From Pempheris klunzingeri (Eukaryota > Chordata > Actinopteri > Acropomatiformes > Pempheridae), in the NCBI RefSeq assembly GCF_042242105.1, contig NC_092013.1, forward strand, positions 3,839,987-3,903,986: a DNA stretch of 64,000 nt, read 5' to 3'. The notes under the pieces were generated by a model that was not told where the DNA came from, searched no databases, and saw only the letters and a program-made list of their open reading frames with translations. This document shows positions 12,901 through 24,645 of this stretch, piece by piece. How positions within the stretch are numbered: position 1 is the stretch's first letter; each line of letters begins with the position of its first letter. The translations under genes were made by a program, and so were the position numbers.

Positions 12901-15900
12901 GATGCTGTTACTGCTGTCTCTGCAATATTAACTTTAAAACTTTGGTGTCTCATTCTCATTTGGTATCTCTGTCCAGCTTATGCTAATTAAGTAATGTAAA
13001 GGAGATGTAAAGGAGAGGTTGTGAATGAGGAAAAGTAACCGGATGGTCGTGGGAACACGGTGACTTTATGACAGGGGTCATACTTGACAGCCACCCCAGG
13101 ATAAATAACATTGTGTGGGGAATGTACTGTGATTAGTATTACCTCAGCTGCAGCAGAAGAGGATGGAGGGTCCAGAATCTTCCTCTTCCTGGGACCGATG
13201 GCCGCCAGAGCCGTCTGGTTGGCCTCCATCTGTCTCATCTGAGCCAGCTCCTGCTGCTGCATCTGGACGACGCACACAAACCGACACGGAAATCAGACAT
13301 ACGGAGTGCATTAACGTGCAGAAACATGTAGAAGTCCTCCTCCTCTCATCATACCTCTTTTGCCTTCTGCTTCAGACGCAGCTGCTCTGGGTCCTCCTGC
13401 CGAGCTCGAGACTGCGAAGCCAAAAGCAAGACACATAAATAACTGATGTTGGCAGGAGAAACACCAAAGCCCTGGATGTGTAGAACTAGAGATACTGTGG
13501 AATTTGCAAGTGTTTGATCATTAATAAAGTCCATTAATGCACGAGAATCTGCAATCCTCAGTCGACGGAAAACTTTAGAAAAGTTAGAATCTACAATAAC
13601 TACTTGTTCTGAAGTCCCCTGAATAGACCCGTACACATCACTATTTACATTTTGAGCTAAAAACAACGATTGTTGAATAAAAACCTCTCGTCTACTTTAA
13701 CTTTTTTGTCATCATTATCTTATTAATGCCACGGATCTACTGGAATTTCATTTGCCGTTATAAATTCATCCCCGGCCCCCTTTGATATATCACACAGTAG
13801 ATTTGTTAAAAGCTGTTAGAAGTTATTCGATTTACATCCTAACAGGCGTCCTCAGGGTGAGATAAAATCAATCGTAGGCAACCTTTTGTCAAAATTTATA
13901 GAATACATTATATCTCTGAGGAAGAGAATACCTGCGGATTACCAAAATACTAAGTGTAGGCCCGACAAATCAGTATTTACTGGGGGCCGTGATTTCATAT
14001 AAACATTAGAAACACTAAGAGTGTGTCTTCATAAAAACACACCTGGATGCTTGAAACTGAAGCTGAAAGTCTGTTAAAACCTAGAAAATATTCAGTACCA
14101 TGCCAGCTATATTATATCAAGGCAACAAAGTGCATGTTTCTATAGTTTCGGATTTTGTTTCAATCTCATAAAGATTTTTTTTAATCCAGGTATTTATTAT
14201 TGAAGCCATTAAAACCTCTCCGTTATAGAGTTTTATATTTCCACTCTATTTGAGACCACTTATCTGAAACCACACTCATCTGTTTGAGTATATTAAATTT
14301 CACCAGCAGCCTTTGGAGGCGTTATTTGGTCCGACGTCTTCTAAGATATCATTTGTCTGTGAGTGACTCTGTACCTTAGCTGCCTTTAGGAGGATTTCTC
14401 TCTCCTGTTCGTCCTTCCGTTGCTTCTCCAACTGTTCCAGCTGCTCGAAGAACTTGAGCTGAGTACGAACATCGCTGCTCTGCTCGTGATGGCCACCCTC
14501 CTGCCGACAGACAGCAGTGTCACCATGTTATCCCAGAAGACCAGAAGTTTACAGGGCAGTTAGTTGCAAACATGCTAGGATGCTAAAAACAACATAGTAA
14601 ATACAGTACACACATTTGTGTCAAAGCACCTGTGTTCTTTTCCTGCAAGGGGGCGTTTACTAGTATGAGCCTCTCTATAATGATGCTATGAGCAAACCTT
14701 GAAATTGACATTTTTCTGCTGGGCCACTTGGGAAACGTTCTCCAGCAGGCTCTGGAGCCGCTGCTGAGTAGCATGGGAGACGTAGTTCACCACCTCCGCA
14801 CCCAGGTCTGTCACACCATACCTCCTGCCTGGAAATGGCACAGCGGGACGCTGGTTTTATGAGGTGCATGGATACACTGTATAGTCAGTAGTGTTGTAAG
14901 TGTCTCACCAATCTCCAGCATCCTCCTCTGCAGCATGGCACAGGAGAGAAAAGCCTCGTCCTTACAGGAATGTGTCACCGCTCCCACTAGTCCAGAGTTG
15001 GTTGCCAGGATGTTAGCGCTTTCCTCTGATAGGTTCACTCCAGCCATGGAGGCCACGTCATTGATGTCTTCATCATCTCTGTAACCATACATGCAGTAAG
15101 GAAAACCCAGTCACTAGACTGAAGATCATGAACTCAGATATGTGTCTCACGCAGGTGTAACATTAAAACCTGGAGAAATCACTATGAACTGTTTGTCATT
15201 TATTTGTCAGCGCTGTACTGTATATATGTATGAGATTTTTGTTTTTGCTGGCTGAATTTCCTGCCTCCAGGTGATGCTAATACTAAAACATGTGTGATTA
15301 CACAACATTCATGGGAAAACTCTCTTATCTTTGTTCTTACTTGAAAGTGCCACCCGGCTCCTTCAGCTTGTTCTTCTGAGCCGGAGTCATGGCTGCAGCG
15401 CAGACTTGTTTAGAGACATGCGGCACCTCCAGTCTCACAGGAACTGACCGGGACACAGAATTGCAATAAATATTCCTGGTCGCCACAAGAGACACGTGCA
15501 CAGAGGTGACATCAGACCGATGTCCTCACCTGGTTGCAGCTCTTTGAGCTGGACCTGTTGCTGTCCCAGCATGATGCGGCCAGGGGCCTGATTCCTGAGA
15601 GTCACCATGGGGGTCGTCGCTAAGGTTACCTGAGGTCTCAACATTGCCCTCTGCTGCTGAGGCTGGAGAACCTGCAGATACAGATTATCAAAGTAGCATC
15701 ATTTGTCCTTTTACAAGGTCATAACACCTTCATCCTGTACACAGGTAGAACATACTTTATTTACAAATACTCAAATTTAGATATAACATGAAATACTGAA
15801 TAAATATATATATAGGATATATGTTGGGGGGGATGTAAACAGCAGCAACAAGATACAGTAGATAATTTGGTCTTCATCTTCACATTAAAAGTTGGACAAC

Positions 15901-18900
15901 TAGGAAACACAATCAACTTTGACTGTGTTTCAGCACTAAGCATCAGTGACGTAAGCAGAGTCTTGTTAGAGTCTTGTGTTCAGTCAGCTTGGAACAGGCT
16001 CCATAAATATCTATTTATTACCAGAGTGACATGTATTCTTTATGTTTTATTCTGCAATTTGAGGGAAGTATTTGGGATACCTTGTATTTGATATAAAGCC
16101 ATCTCATATATCTTCAGGTGTCAATTTACCAGTGAGGTGGTCTGTCCCGGTTTGCCAACTCCAGACTGGAGCTGGGGCCTGGCGACTGGAGCCGCGAGCC
16201 GGGGGGCTGAGCTGCTCAGGACCACCGTGGTGGGGGTGGGAGAGGTGGAGGAGACTGGAGCTGAGGCCAGCTGGGGGAGCTGACTCTGCTGGATGAAGGC
16301 TGCGGAGTCTGGGGTGAGCTGCCTCAAGGCTGGGAGGCTTCTCTGCAGAGGACAGACGGACAGACAGGACGAACATCACAGAAATATACTTGAAGATGAC
16401 ATTTGGTTTGCTGTGGACTAAAACACACACGACAAGAATGACAAGAGGATATCAGCTTTCTTACCTTGAAGAAAGGCACAAGGTAAGGTTGGGGTGAGGA
16501 GTTAAGCTCTTTGTATAATCTGCTGGTGAATTCCTCAGCTTCCAGCTTGCCCTCCTAACACAACATACAGGCATATTTGTAAGTCCACATGACGCTTCTC
16601 TTGGATGAAGGTTTTCTACTATTTTTTTTCATACCTTTCATTTTTAAACACGCCTGTCAGATGTGAAACATGCGCACAATATAGCAACTGACAGGTTAAT
16701 GTATGCCTCCTGTGTGTGCGGCTCACTCACCAGCAGGTCCTTGACTAGCTCTCTCACACTGGCTGCAGTCTCAGTTGATTGCTTCCCAGTGGATGCCAAC
16801 TTGATCAATGTGGACAGGAAGTTCTTACATTTCTTCACATTCTCCATTGTCTCCTGCCAAAAAAAAAGAAAAGAATCATGTTTCATCTCAGAATATCCAT
16901 GCCACACATCGCAGCATGCTGGGTTTAGCACAACTCACTTTGCTCACTGTTACTGAGGTAACTGTGGTCCCAGCCGTTTGGCTGACAGTCCTGGGGGTCA
17001 TTCCTGGTACTGCAGCCCCGACTGAGCTCTGGGAGGACAGACAGCGACATCACAACAGGTTATTTAGGTTGCTGAAACGTCTCAAAATGAGTGTGGGGTT
17101 TCGGAGATACTTCTAAGACGATCAAGTGCATCAAACATGAGGTTCAGAGGAAACAAGAGCGCTTCTCCAGAACTGAATCTCAGCTGGGTGCCCCTCCTCA
17201 AAAAATAACTTGAACATAGATGGTTTTAAGAGGTCAGTTTGTTGGAGGAAGTGGTCTAATCACCTAATAACATGGCCGAACACTTCTGTATGGTCACTGC
17301 CTGCTCTCCAGCTGGCTGATTAAAGTCCCGTAAACATTTCTATGAAATGAGCCTTAAAACTCAACAACTAAAGCCAATTATTTAATTATTTTGTTGACTT
17401 CTTTTGGCAAACGTTAAAAAAAACAAGTAAATGTGAAGAGGACGTACAAGTTTCAAATTTTTATTTTCATGTCCCGATTTTGACTTCAAATTTGGTGATG
17501 AACTGACAAGCAGGTGTTAAAATTACAGTTTTAACCAAAATCCTGCAACAAGTTATTATGACGTATGACTTTTCGTTCCTCCATCAAAAAAATAAACATG
17601 TATCTTGCTTTCTTGTCCATTTTGCACCTAATAAATTAATAAATGAATTGAGGCATTCTGTCCAGTGTCAGCGATCAACATGACCTCTGGCTGCTGGAAT
17701 TTATAGAATATCTCTTTAGAAATAAACGTATTTCCTCTGAGTCTGGGTCTCCATTCAACTAAAGTGAATCCAGGAATCAAGGTCCAGGATTCTCTTCTAG
17801 AGAATGAGAGTGTGCACCCTTTTTATTGTAGGAAAATGAACTCTTAAGACCCTTCTAGTGTCACTTTGACATATAAACCAGCGGTGATATTGTGTATTTA
17901 TAATATAATAATACACAGACGATCAGTGAATGACACAAAATGTGAAACAAGCCAAATGAACATAATCAGAAGGAATTTGACGAGGGGTCACCTGAAGGAT
18001 GGGAGGTCGGTGAAGAGTGGTGGTCGCAGCGAGTGACGTCGGGGCTGGACAGCTCTGACGGATGATGGTGCTGGGAGCCACTTGTCTGTTGATGATGGTG
18101 TTTCCAGGAGCCTGAGGAGGCACAAACACCCATTTCATCAAACTAGAAAATATTGTTTATGACGAAATACATTCATATCTATATGTCTGTTATAGTGTTG
18201 CATAAAGTAAGACTAATTACACAACACAATAACTTTTAATATTAGTAATTAATCAATATTCTACTCAACAGGTGCTTCGCTGAGCTGTAGGCAGGGAGAC
18301 AAGCGGAACACGGGCGATGATACCGACGTTGGCGCAAAAGTGAGACATGATGGTTGCTGATATAAAACTCTTCCTGGGACAGACTGAGCGATCTTACCTG
18401 GCCAGGAGGCACGTTTGTTGGCGTGGTGGTCCGAGGTGCCATCCCTCCCTGGGCCTGAGCCTGAGCCTGGGCCTGGGCCTGCATCTGGGCCAGAGCCTGC
18501 TGGGGAATCATCAGCAGCTGTCCACTCTCACTGCGCACAAGCACCATCCCTGAAGCAAGTCAGGAAATAAAAAGAGGCAACGGATCTCGCAAAGTGGTCA
18601 CCATGAAGCATAACAAACCAGACATGTAGTGTCATTGAACACATTCTGTATTATTATAATCCTTAAATGTTTATTTTTACAATCACTGATGAGAGGCAAA
18701 TGAAAATCACCCCACTTTGGTGCATCAGTCAAGTGTGGAAATAAAAGTCTGTGCACAGAAAAAGTTCTGATTTCACTCACCAGGGGGGAGCTGGATGTTG
18801 TGTACACTGGGCTGACCCGGGGAGGTGTGGGGGAGCCTTGGGGCCAACATCTGAGGCGTCAGGGCTCGGATCCCGCCTGCTACCGTCACGGGAGTCCGCG

Positions 18901-19534
18901 GACCAGTGGTGACAACCGGCTGCGGTGCTGACTGTATTATTGTCGTGGGTGGCTCTGCCTTGATTATGTGCGACACCGAGTTGCACGGCTGGCTGTTGTT
19001 GTTGTTGTTGTTTACAAGCGGGGTCGGTGCGCTGATACCTGCGTGACCTGCTGCACCTGCAGCCACGGCCGGACTCGCATTGTTGCTCCCATTCAAAGTT
19101 GCGCCCGACCCCGCGGTTTGCATAGGCGGCCTGACGAGCGTCACAGTGGGTCCCGGTGCCTGGCTCACAGGCTGAGCCGGAGGGACAACACTCAGGGGAG
19201 GCGTCTGGATTACACTGTTTGACGACGGGGGCATTATCGCACCGGCCAGCCCTTTTGGCATCACCGGTCCGCCGCTGACAGCCGTGGCAGAGATAGCAGT
19301 GCTGCTGCCGCCGCTGTTACCGGCGCCACTTGTCGCTGTCGTCCCCAAGAGAGGAGCAGCGCTTCCTGAATTGTGAGAGCTCATAGTTTGGCTCCCATTG
19401 AAAGTCTGCGCTGAGTACGAGCCCACTTTCCCCTGGTCATTAGGGAGAGGAGTTACACCGCCGCTAACAACAACAAGTGTTTTGCCGGGGTCGTGTCCCG
19501 TGGTGGAGTCCGTGCTGGCCGTCGACGCATCCAT
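9945..19534 (-). CDS. taf4: TFIID subunit TAF4, 15 coding exons
   Basis: Nuclear core subunit of TFIID that pairs with TAF12 through its C-terminal histone-fold region and contacts activators. Coding exons (minus strand, high to low) are 18781-19534, 18398-18549, 17992-18111, 16939-17028, 16731-16853, 16465-16554, 16130-16342, 15530-15671, 15341-15443, 14909-15078, 14698-14828, 14375-14500, 13355-13411, 13143-13262 and 9945-10109. All junctions are GT-AG and phases close, giving 851 aa. Residues 1-350 are low-complexity Ser/Thr/Pro/Gly/Gln with a QA repeat near 273-284. The TAFH/NHR1 domain (ETMENVKKCKNFLSTLIKLA) spans about 373-465. The C-terminal TAF4 domain (from DDEDINDVASMAGVNL to the end, YKGFLK) spans about 595-851. 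The match is to TAF4 rather than TAF4B, because exon 2 (MVLVRSESGQLLMIPQQ) is TAF4-specific. It is shorter than human TAF4, with a compact N-terminus. The start is MDASTAST, the first ATG in frame; an out-of-frame ATG lies just upstream. Confidence 0.95.
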
Positions 19535-19969
19535 AGTTGGACCATGGGGACCCCGTTAGGACGAGACCCCCTGCGCTTCAACTTGTTGAGAAGGAGCACA
19601 AACAACCTTGAATGTGACGGGGACAGGACTCTGACACATGTGCTGTTTCCCTCCGTCAGCCTGCTTTTCGTGTACGCTCGGAGAGACAAAGAGGAAAACA
19701 ACATTAGTAGTTACAGCGTACCTGCTTCGGCAAACCGTCTTGACCGAGTCCCAGCTGGACATTAGCTCGCGCTACCCGCTTGTCCCGGAACTACAGCCAT
19801 GTAATTACCAGTGGTTGTTGTGACACAAGAAACGACAGCTGTGGCTCTACAGACCGCACAGGATGACAAACTACCGCTTTATTCACCTCTGTGTGTACAG
19901 GAGGCTCATCCAGCGGGCCGGGGCCAACCGCCATCTTCACACTCCTGCGAGCTTGTGAGAGAAGTGAGG

Positions 19970-20310
19970 TACTTACCAACTGACGTGCGCATGCGCACAG
20001 CGGCTCAACGTCTCCGAGCAGTTGGCCTCGGCGCGCTCTGATTGGCTGCCGGACGTTCTAAAAGGCGGAACCAATGGCTCCGGCTGTCATTCCGGAGGAT
20101 GCGGGAGACGGACCAACATCGAAGCGGAGACGAAGGAGATTTCACCGAATGTCGCCTCCTCGGCTGCCTGTTTGTCCCGTTAATATAACTATCCCGCTTC
20201 AGATTTGTACCGTGCGGCTGTTGGTTGAGTGATAACGTGGTTTGCAACAAGCCAACACGCCGAATTTCAGAGTCCAGTCGCTCTCGGTGCGCCGAGCAAG
20301 ATGGCTGCAG
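19970..20310. promoter_or_regulatory. GC-rich promoter region of taf4 (NRF1, CCAAT, YY1-like sites)
   Basis: A CpG-rich stretch lies 0.45-0.8 kb upstream of the taf4 ATG. It holds a perfect NRF1 palindrome TGCGCATGCGCA (19986-19997), an inverted CCAAT box (ATTGG 20041-20045), a direct CCAAT box (20071-20075) and a YY1-like AAGATGGCTGC (20298-20308). A strong minus-strand donor (G|GTAAGTACC, exon edge 19977) suggests a non-coding first exon of taf4 spliced towards the ATG exon. The set is typical of a TATA-less housekeeping promoter. It may also serve the plus strand towards lsm14b. Site calls come from sequence; function is inferred. Confidence 0.6.
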
Positions 20311-20521
20311 TGTTTTTGGCCAGCGAGTGAAGTTGCTGTTGTAATGAGGCGTTTGAAGGCGCCCCACCCTCCCTGTCAGAGAGGAAGCCTTCAGCAGTCT
20401 CAGGGCTTAGTGTGGATCAGCTCCACAGAAATGCAAAACACAGCCATAAAAAAAAAAAAAAATCACTTTCATTCATGCATTTAATTAAAAAAACAAAAAC
20501 AAATGTAGAATATGTTGCATG

Positions 20522-21254
20522 TGCAATTTAAGCTCCAAATGTACTGTTCATCTGATAGGACCCTTAATATAAGATAAGAAGCTTTATTTACGCCACACCG
20601 GCGAAATTTACTTGTTACAGCAGCAGAGGGGACAGAGAAGGTGCAGAAACAAAGTGCCAGTAACAGAAGTAGTGCAAAAAGAAGGGATGTAATAAGATAA
20701 AAGTAAAAATATGAGGAAAAAATGTTAAAGATATACATGTGTGTATTGCACAGGCTTCATAACCACTGTAAAGTAATTTTCTGGAATGTAATTTTCATTT
20801 TTATGAGCAATTAGAGCAAACAAATGTCTTTTTTTATTATTTAATATCAGTCACAAATGTTCCATGTGCCATTTTCACCCACAATTAAAAGCAATTTAAG
20901 TTCCAAATGTACCGTCCATTGGATAGGACACTTGTCCCACACCAGAGAAATTCACTTGTTACAGCAGCAGAGGGAACAGAGAAGGTGCAGAAACAAAGTG
21001 TCAGTAACAGAAGTAGTGCAAAAACATGGAATATAACAAATATAAGAATAGATACAAATAAATCAATGAGGAAAAAATGTAAAATGTATGCATGTGGGTA
21101 TTGCACAGGCTTCATAACTACTGTAAAGTAATTTTCTGGAATGCAATTTTCATTTATATGAGCAATTAGAGCATCCAAATCTTTATTTTTTTTTAAAAAT
21201 CAATCACAAAATCAGTCACAAATGTTGCATGTGCCATTTTCACCCACAATTAGA
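20522..21254. repeat. Two tandem copies of a roughly 365-bp repeat unit
   Basis: The unit starting GCAATTTAAGCTCCAAATG at about 20522 recurs, slightly changed, at about 20891. Shared landmarks in order are the start motif, TTACTTGTTACAGCAGCAGA or close variant, GGTGCAGAAACAAAGTG, CAGTAACAGAAGTAGTGCAA, GTATTGCACAGGCTTCATAA, GTAATTTTCTGGAATG, and an end with CATTTTCACCCACAATTA. A fragment of the end motif (GTTGCATGTGC) also precedes copy 1. The duplicate fills most of the spacer between the taf4 and lsm14b promoters. The unit looks like an interspersed AT-rich fish repeat that was tandemly duplicated. Confidence 0.85.
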
Positions 21255-21669
21255 ATTAAAAAGAGAGTCTATTGATAGTCAAATGTTATAAAGAAAAGGG
21301 AAACTAAAGAAGGAAATTTGATATATAGGCTATTAAGTCAAATAAAGTGAAATATAATTAGAATTAAATGTGCATTTCCAAATTCTCAATAGCTCCTTTT
21401 TAACATTTAATTATGGCCATGACCTTCCGGCCCATGGTCCACTTTGCCCACGGCTGCAGACCCACAGACTCTACTCTGGCGGTGTACGCCGCCAAGCTAA
21501 AGAAACTAACCCTGTTTTGCGCACAGGTGACCCATCCGCAGAGAGGCGCGTCACTGGCGATCGTTTAAAGCGCACAGGTGTCCGCTGATTGCGCACATTT
21601 TGCTGATTAGTTCATGTCTGAAGTGTGCCGTGGTTTATTCGCTCCTCTTTATCTAGTTTCACTGCAAAC

Positions 21670-23617
21670 ATGAGCGCTGGAGGAGGAACTCCTTACATTG
21701 GTAGTAAGATAAGTTTGATATCCAAGGCGCAGATTCGGTATGAGGGCATCCTGTCCTCTGTGGACACCGAGAGGTCCACGGTTGCTTTAGCCAAAGGTGG
21801 GTTGATTGGCCTGGCCAGCACGTGTGCTTTTCACCCTCTGACAATTTCTGTTATATCAAGTCGTGAACAAACTACTCAGGGGGGATGTAATGCTAATTAT
21901 TTTAATTATTTTCCCAATTAACTTCATCTCCCAACAGTTAAATCCTATGGGACAGAGGACCGGCACACAGACAGACCAGTGCCCCCCAAAGATGAGATTT
22001 ATGAATACATAATCTTCAGAGGAAGTGACATTAAGGACATCACTGTGTCTGAGCCGCCCAAACCACACCATGGACTGCCCCGTGACCCTGCCATTGTACA
22101 GGTGTGTGTGGCTCAGAGAGCTTTGGCTGACTTCTTTTTGTGCACTTGGCATTAATTAAAGCATCCTTTGTTTTCCTTTTATCTTCATTTTTGGGATTTT
22201 AGTCGTCCATTGGCAGCTCTTCTGCTCCGTATCACCCACGCTGGAATCCCTACAGAGACATGATGCCCACCTACGACCAGCTGGCCGCCAGTTCTCTACT
22301 CAACCAGCAGTACAACGCAGCACTGGGCCTAGGTATCATTAATGACATGCTAGTCTTTTTTTTCTGTTTGTCACATGTGCCTGCAGTCGGTCGGGCTCCA
22401 ACATGTCTGCTCCTGTTCCTTCAGTACCAGGACTTCACGGCATCCCAGCCCGCAGAGCTCCCATGGTCGAGCAGGCCGTCCAGACGGCTCCGTTGGCCAG
22501 CACGGCCCAGAGAAGGGGGAAGACGTCCACCCAGCCACAGGGCAGACAGCCCGCCCGTCCGGCCCAGCGCTCCGGCCGGGGCGGCTCCCAGGTTCAGAAG
22601 GAGAATGTGCCCACCAGTAAGCATCTTTAACAGTTAGAAAAATCACTCTGCGTGTTTCATTCATAGCTTCTATTCTCTCTTTAATTCAAATAGAAACATT
22701 AAACCTTTTTAATCTACGTTCAGGTCGGGCTCCATCTCAGCCGAGTGCACCAAAGATTCAAGGCCAAAGCACTGAGAACCAGAAACAAAGGCAAAAACAA
22801 GGTATCTGTGCACACTGTAGGCTGTTTCCTACTCAGAATATTTGCTTTGTCTCTGCTGTCAAACATCAGAGGAGGGCAGCAGGTATTATGTTAACTAATA
22901 CTGCTCATCTGCCTGTAAGAGAGACTGGATGAACCTCTTAGTAAACCAGTTTAACAGCTGCTGGCCACCTGTTTTTGTCTGAACTTTTCTCTCGTGCAGG
23001 CAGTCGCAGGTCCAGGAACCGAAACAGAGGCCAACTTCTGGTGAAAAACTCAAAGGCCACAACCTTGCAGTTTGAGTCGGATTTTGATTTTGAAACTGCA
23101 AATGCTCAGTTTAAAGATGATCTCACAAAGGATGTTGAAGGTGTGTTTTTTTATTTTTTTTATTTTCAAGGATCATCAGTCGATTCACTTTCACTGGACA
23201 CACTATGAACCGTTTCTATGCACGTGTGTGAATTCTCTCTTTGTTAATTGCTGCAGTTGAAAAGGTGGACTGTGGGGAGGCCCAGGACGGACAGGGTATG
23301 CAGCAGGAGGAGGAAACTCTGGGGGAAAAGTATTACGACAAAGCCAAATGCTTCTTTGACAACATCTCCTCAGACCTTAAGCCCAGGTGAGTCTGTAGCT
23401 GCGGGTCTCTGTTACTTCAGGGGTTTGTCGTGTCTTTGACCTCCTCCTGTGTGTCCTCAGGAGAACCACGTGGGCCGAGGAGAAGAAGCTGAACATGGAA
23501 ACGTTCGGCGTCCCCGGCCGCTTCCTGAGGGGAAGAGGATTCAGGGGCCGAGGACACGCAGGGCAGAGCACCGCTGAGCAGCAACCCCTCCCGAAGATTG
23601 GTAGTGGGAGGGTGTGA
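21670..23617 (+). CDS. lsm14b: LSM14 homologue B, RNA-binding P-body protein
   Basis: Cytoplasmic mRNP protein of the RAP55/Scd6 family; it takes part in translational repression and P-body or oocyte mRNA storage. Exons are 21670-21796, 21938-22101, 22203-22332, 22425-22616, 22724-22801, 23000-23140, 23257-23386 and 23461-23617; phases close to 372 aa. An N-terminal LSm domain covers about residues 3-80 ([20 protein letters not shown] at its start). The DFDF box is at 258-261 ([14 protein letters not shown]), the FFD box about 303-317 ([15 protein letters not shown]), and the TFG box about 323-337 ([15 protein letters not shown]), followed by an RGRGFRGRG tail. The end (GSGRV) fits LSM14B and not LSM14A. 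Exon 4 was set at 22425 because it restores phase 1; the nearer AG at 22386 would break the frame. It is divergently oriented to taf4. Confidence 0.95.
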
Positions 23618-24027
23618 AGGCTTTTTTCTTTTGTTGAACATTTTCTGTAAATAGTAGTTTTGTACTTATTTAAAAAGTACCTCCATTTTTTTCACCCCTT
23701 TAAAGCACTTGAGGAAAAGATGTTTTGTTTGTTCTTTATCCCAAATATGCATTCAGGGAATTTTGTACTTTGCATTATGAAATGGGAGAGCAATTTCTTT
23801 TAATCGAGCAGCTGTATGCTAGAAAGCAAATGAATCCATTGGTAGTTGGGTGAAATGCAGTGTGGAATTCGAACAGGCCAGCAGGCGTGTGCAGTAATTT
23901 ATTTTGTGTATTGTCTATTTGACTGTCCAAATGTAACTCCAAACTGCTTTTGGAGAACAGCTGTACTTTATTTTTTTTTCCCCTTTACTTGTAAAAATGA
24001 AAACTGTGGAGGACTTTAACAGTTGCT

Positions 24028-24033
24028 ATTAAA
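24028..24033 (+). terminator. Probable lsm14b poly(A) signal (ATTAAA)
   Basis: ATTAAA lies about 410 bp after the lsm14b stop, at the end of a T-rich 3'UTR-like stretch. It is the first plausible plus-strand signal there. The cleavage site is not visible from sequence alone. Confidence 0.45.
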
Positions 24034-24059
24034 TAACATATGATTAACAGACTGGTTTC

Positions 24060-24640
24060 CGTCTGTGGTGCTGTAAAGCAAGACGATGCAGGCAAAGGCT
24101 TGTGTTCTTAATGCACCTGTCAGTTTTTGGGATATCCATAACCTGCCCCTCCAGATTACTGGGAAAACATTTACTTTTTTTTTTTTTTACTTTTTCTATT
24201 TGCATCTGTATATTTCCCCTGAATTGCCATTTTTGGTTTCCCCTTACACATCAGACATACCTTTAGTAGCATTTGCACACATTTCAGTTGGAGGGAAGGA
24301 TTTTAGAGGGTTTTTTTTCCCTCTCCATGTAATGGCTCAATTTAAGGATTCCTAAAAATGTGAATTTATGTACAGTCCAAAAAAAAAACTTTGGCTCTAA
24401 GTCAAAATGGAACAATTTTGAACATGGCCTTGTTCAGATTTCTGGGAATGTATGCTTAAACCTAAAGTTTCAGAAGCCTTTCACAAACTAACTCTCATGG
24501 TGATATCTTGGTAGAAATGTCACCCTGATGTGTCTTGCTATAAGATTTCTTTGAGAAACTAAATGCATCCTAAGAAAATTATTATATATTTTTTTAAAAC
24601 TTAAGCATTCGTCAACCTGTACAGTTAAGTTTCTCTGCTC
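24060..24640. other. Spacer between convergent lsm14b and cdh26
   Basis: AT-rich with T-runs, and probably the cdh26 3'UTR on the minus strand. No gene is visible and no clear minus-strand AATAAA near the cdh26 stop was found. Confidence 0.4.
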
Positions 24641-24645
24641 AGGAA

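Noticed and set aside
18968-19222. Plus-strand frame opposite taf4 exon 1
   Set aside because: Shadow of the GC-rich coding exon on the minus strand.
22386-22424. Earlier acceptor for lsm14b exon 4 (after CTGCAG)
   Set aside because: It breaks the frame with exon 3; the acceptor at 22424/22425 keeps phase 1 and matches the family sequence.
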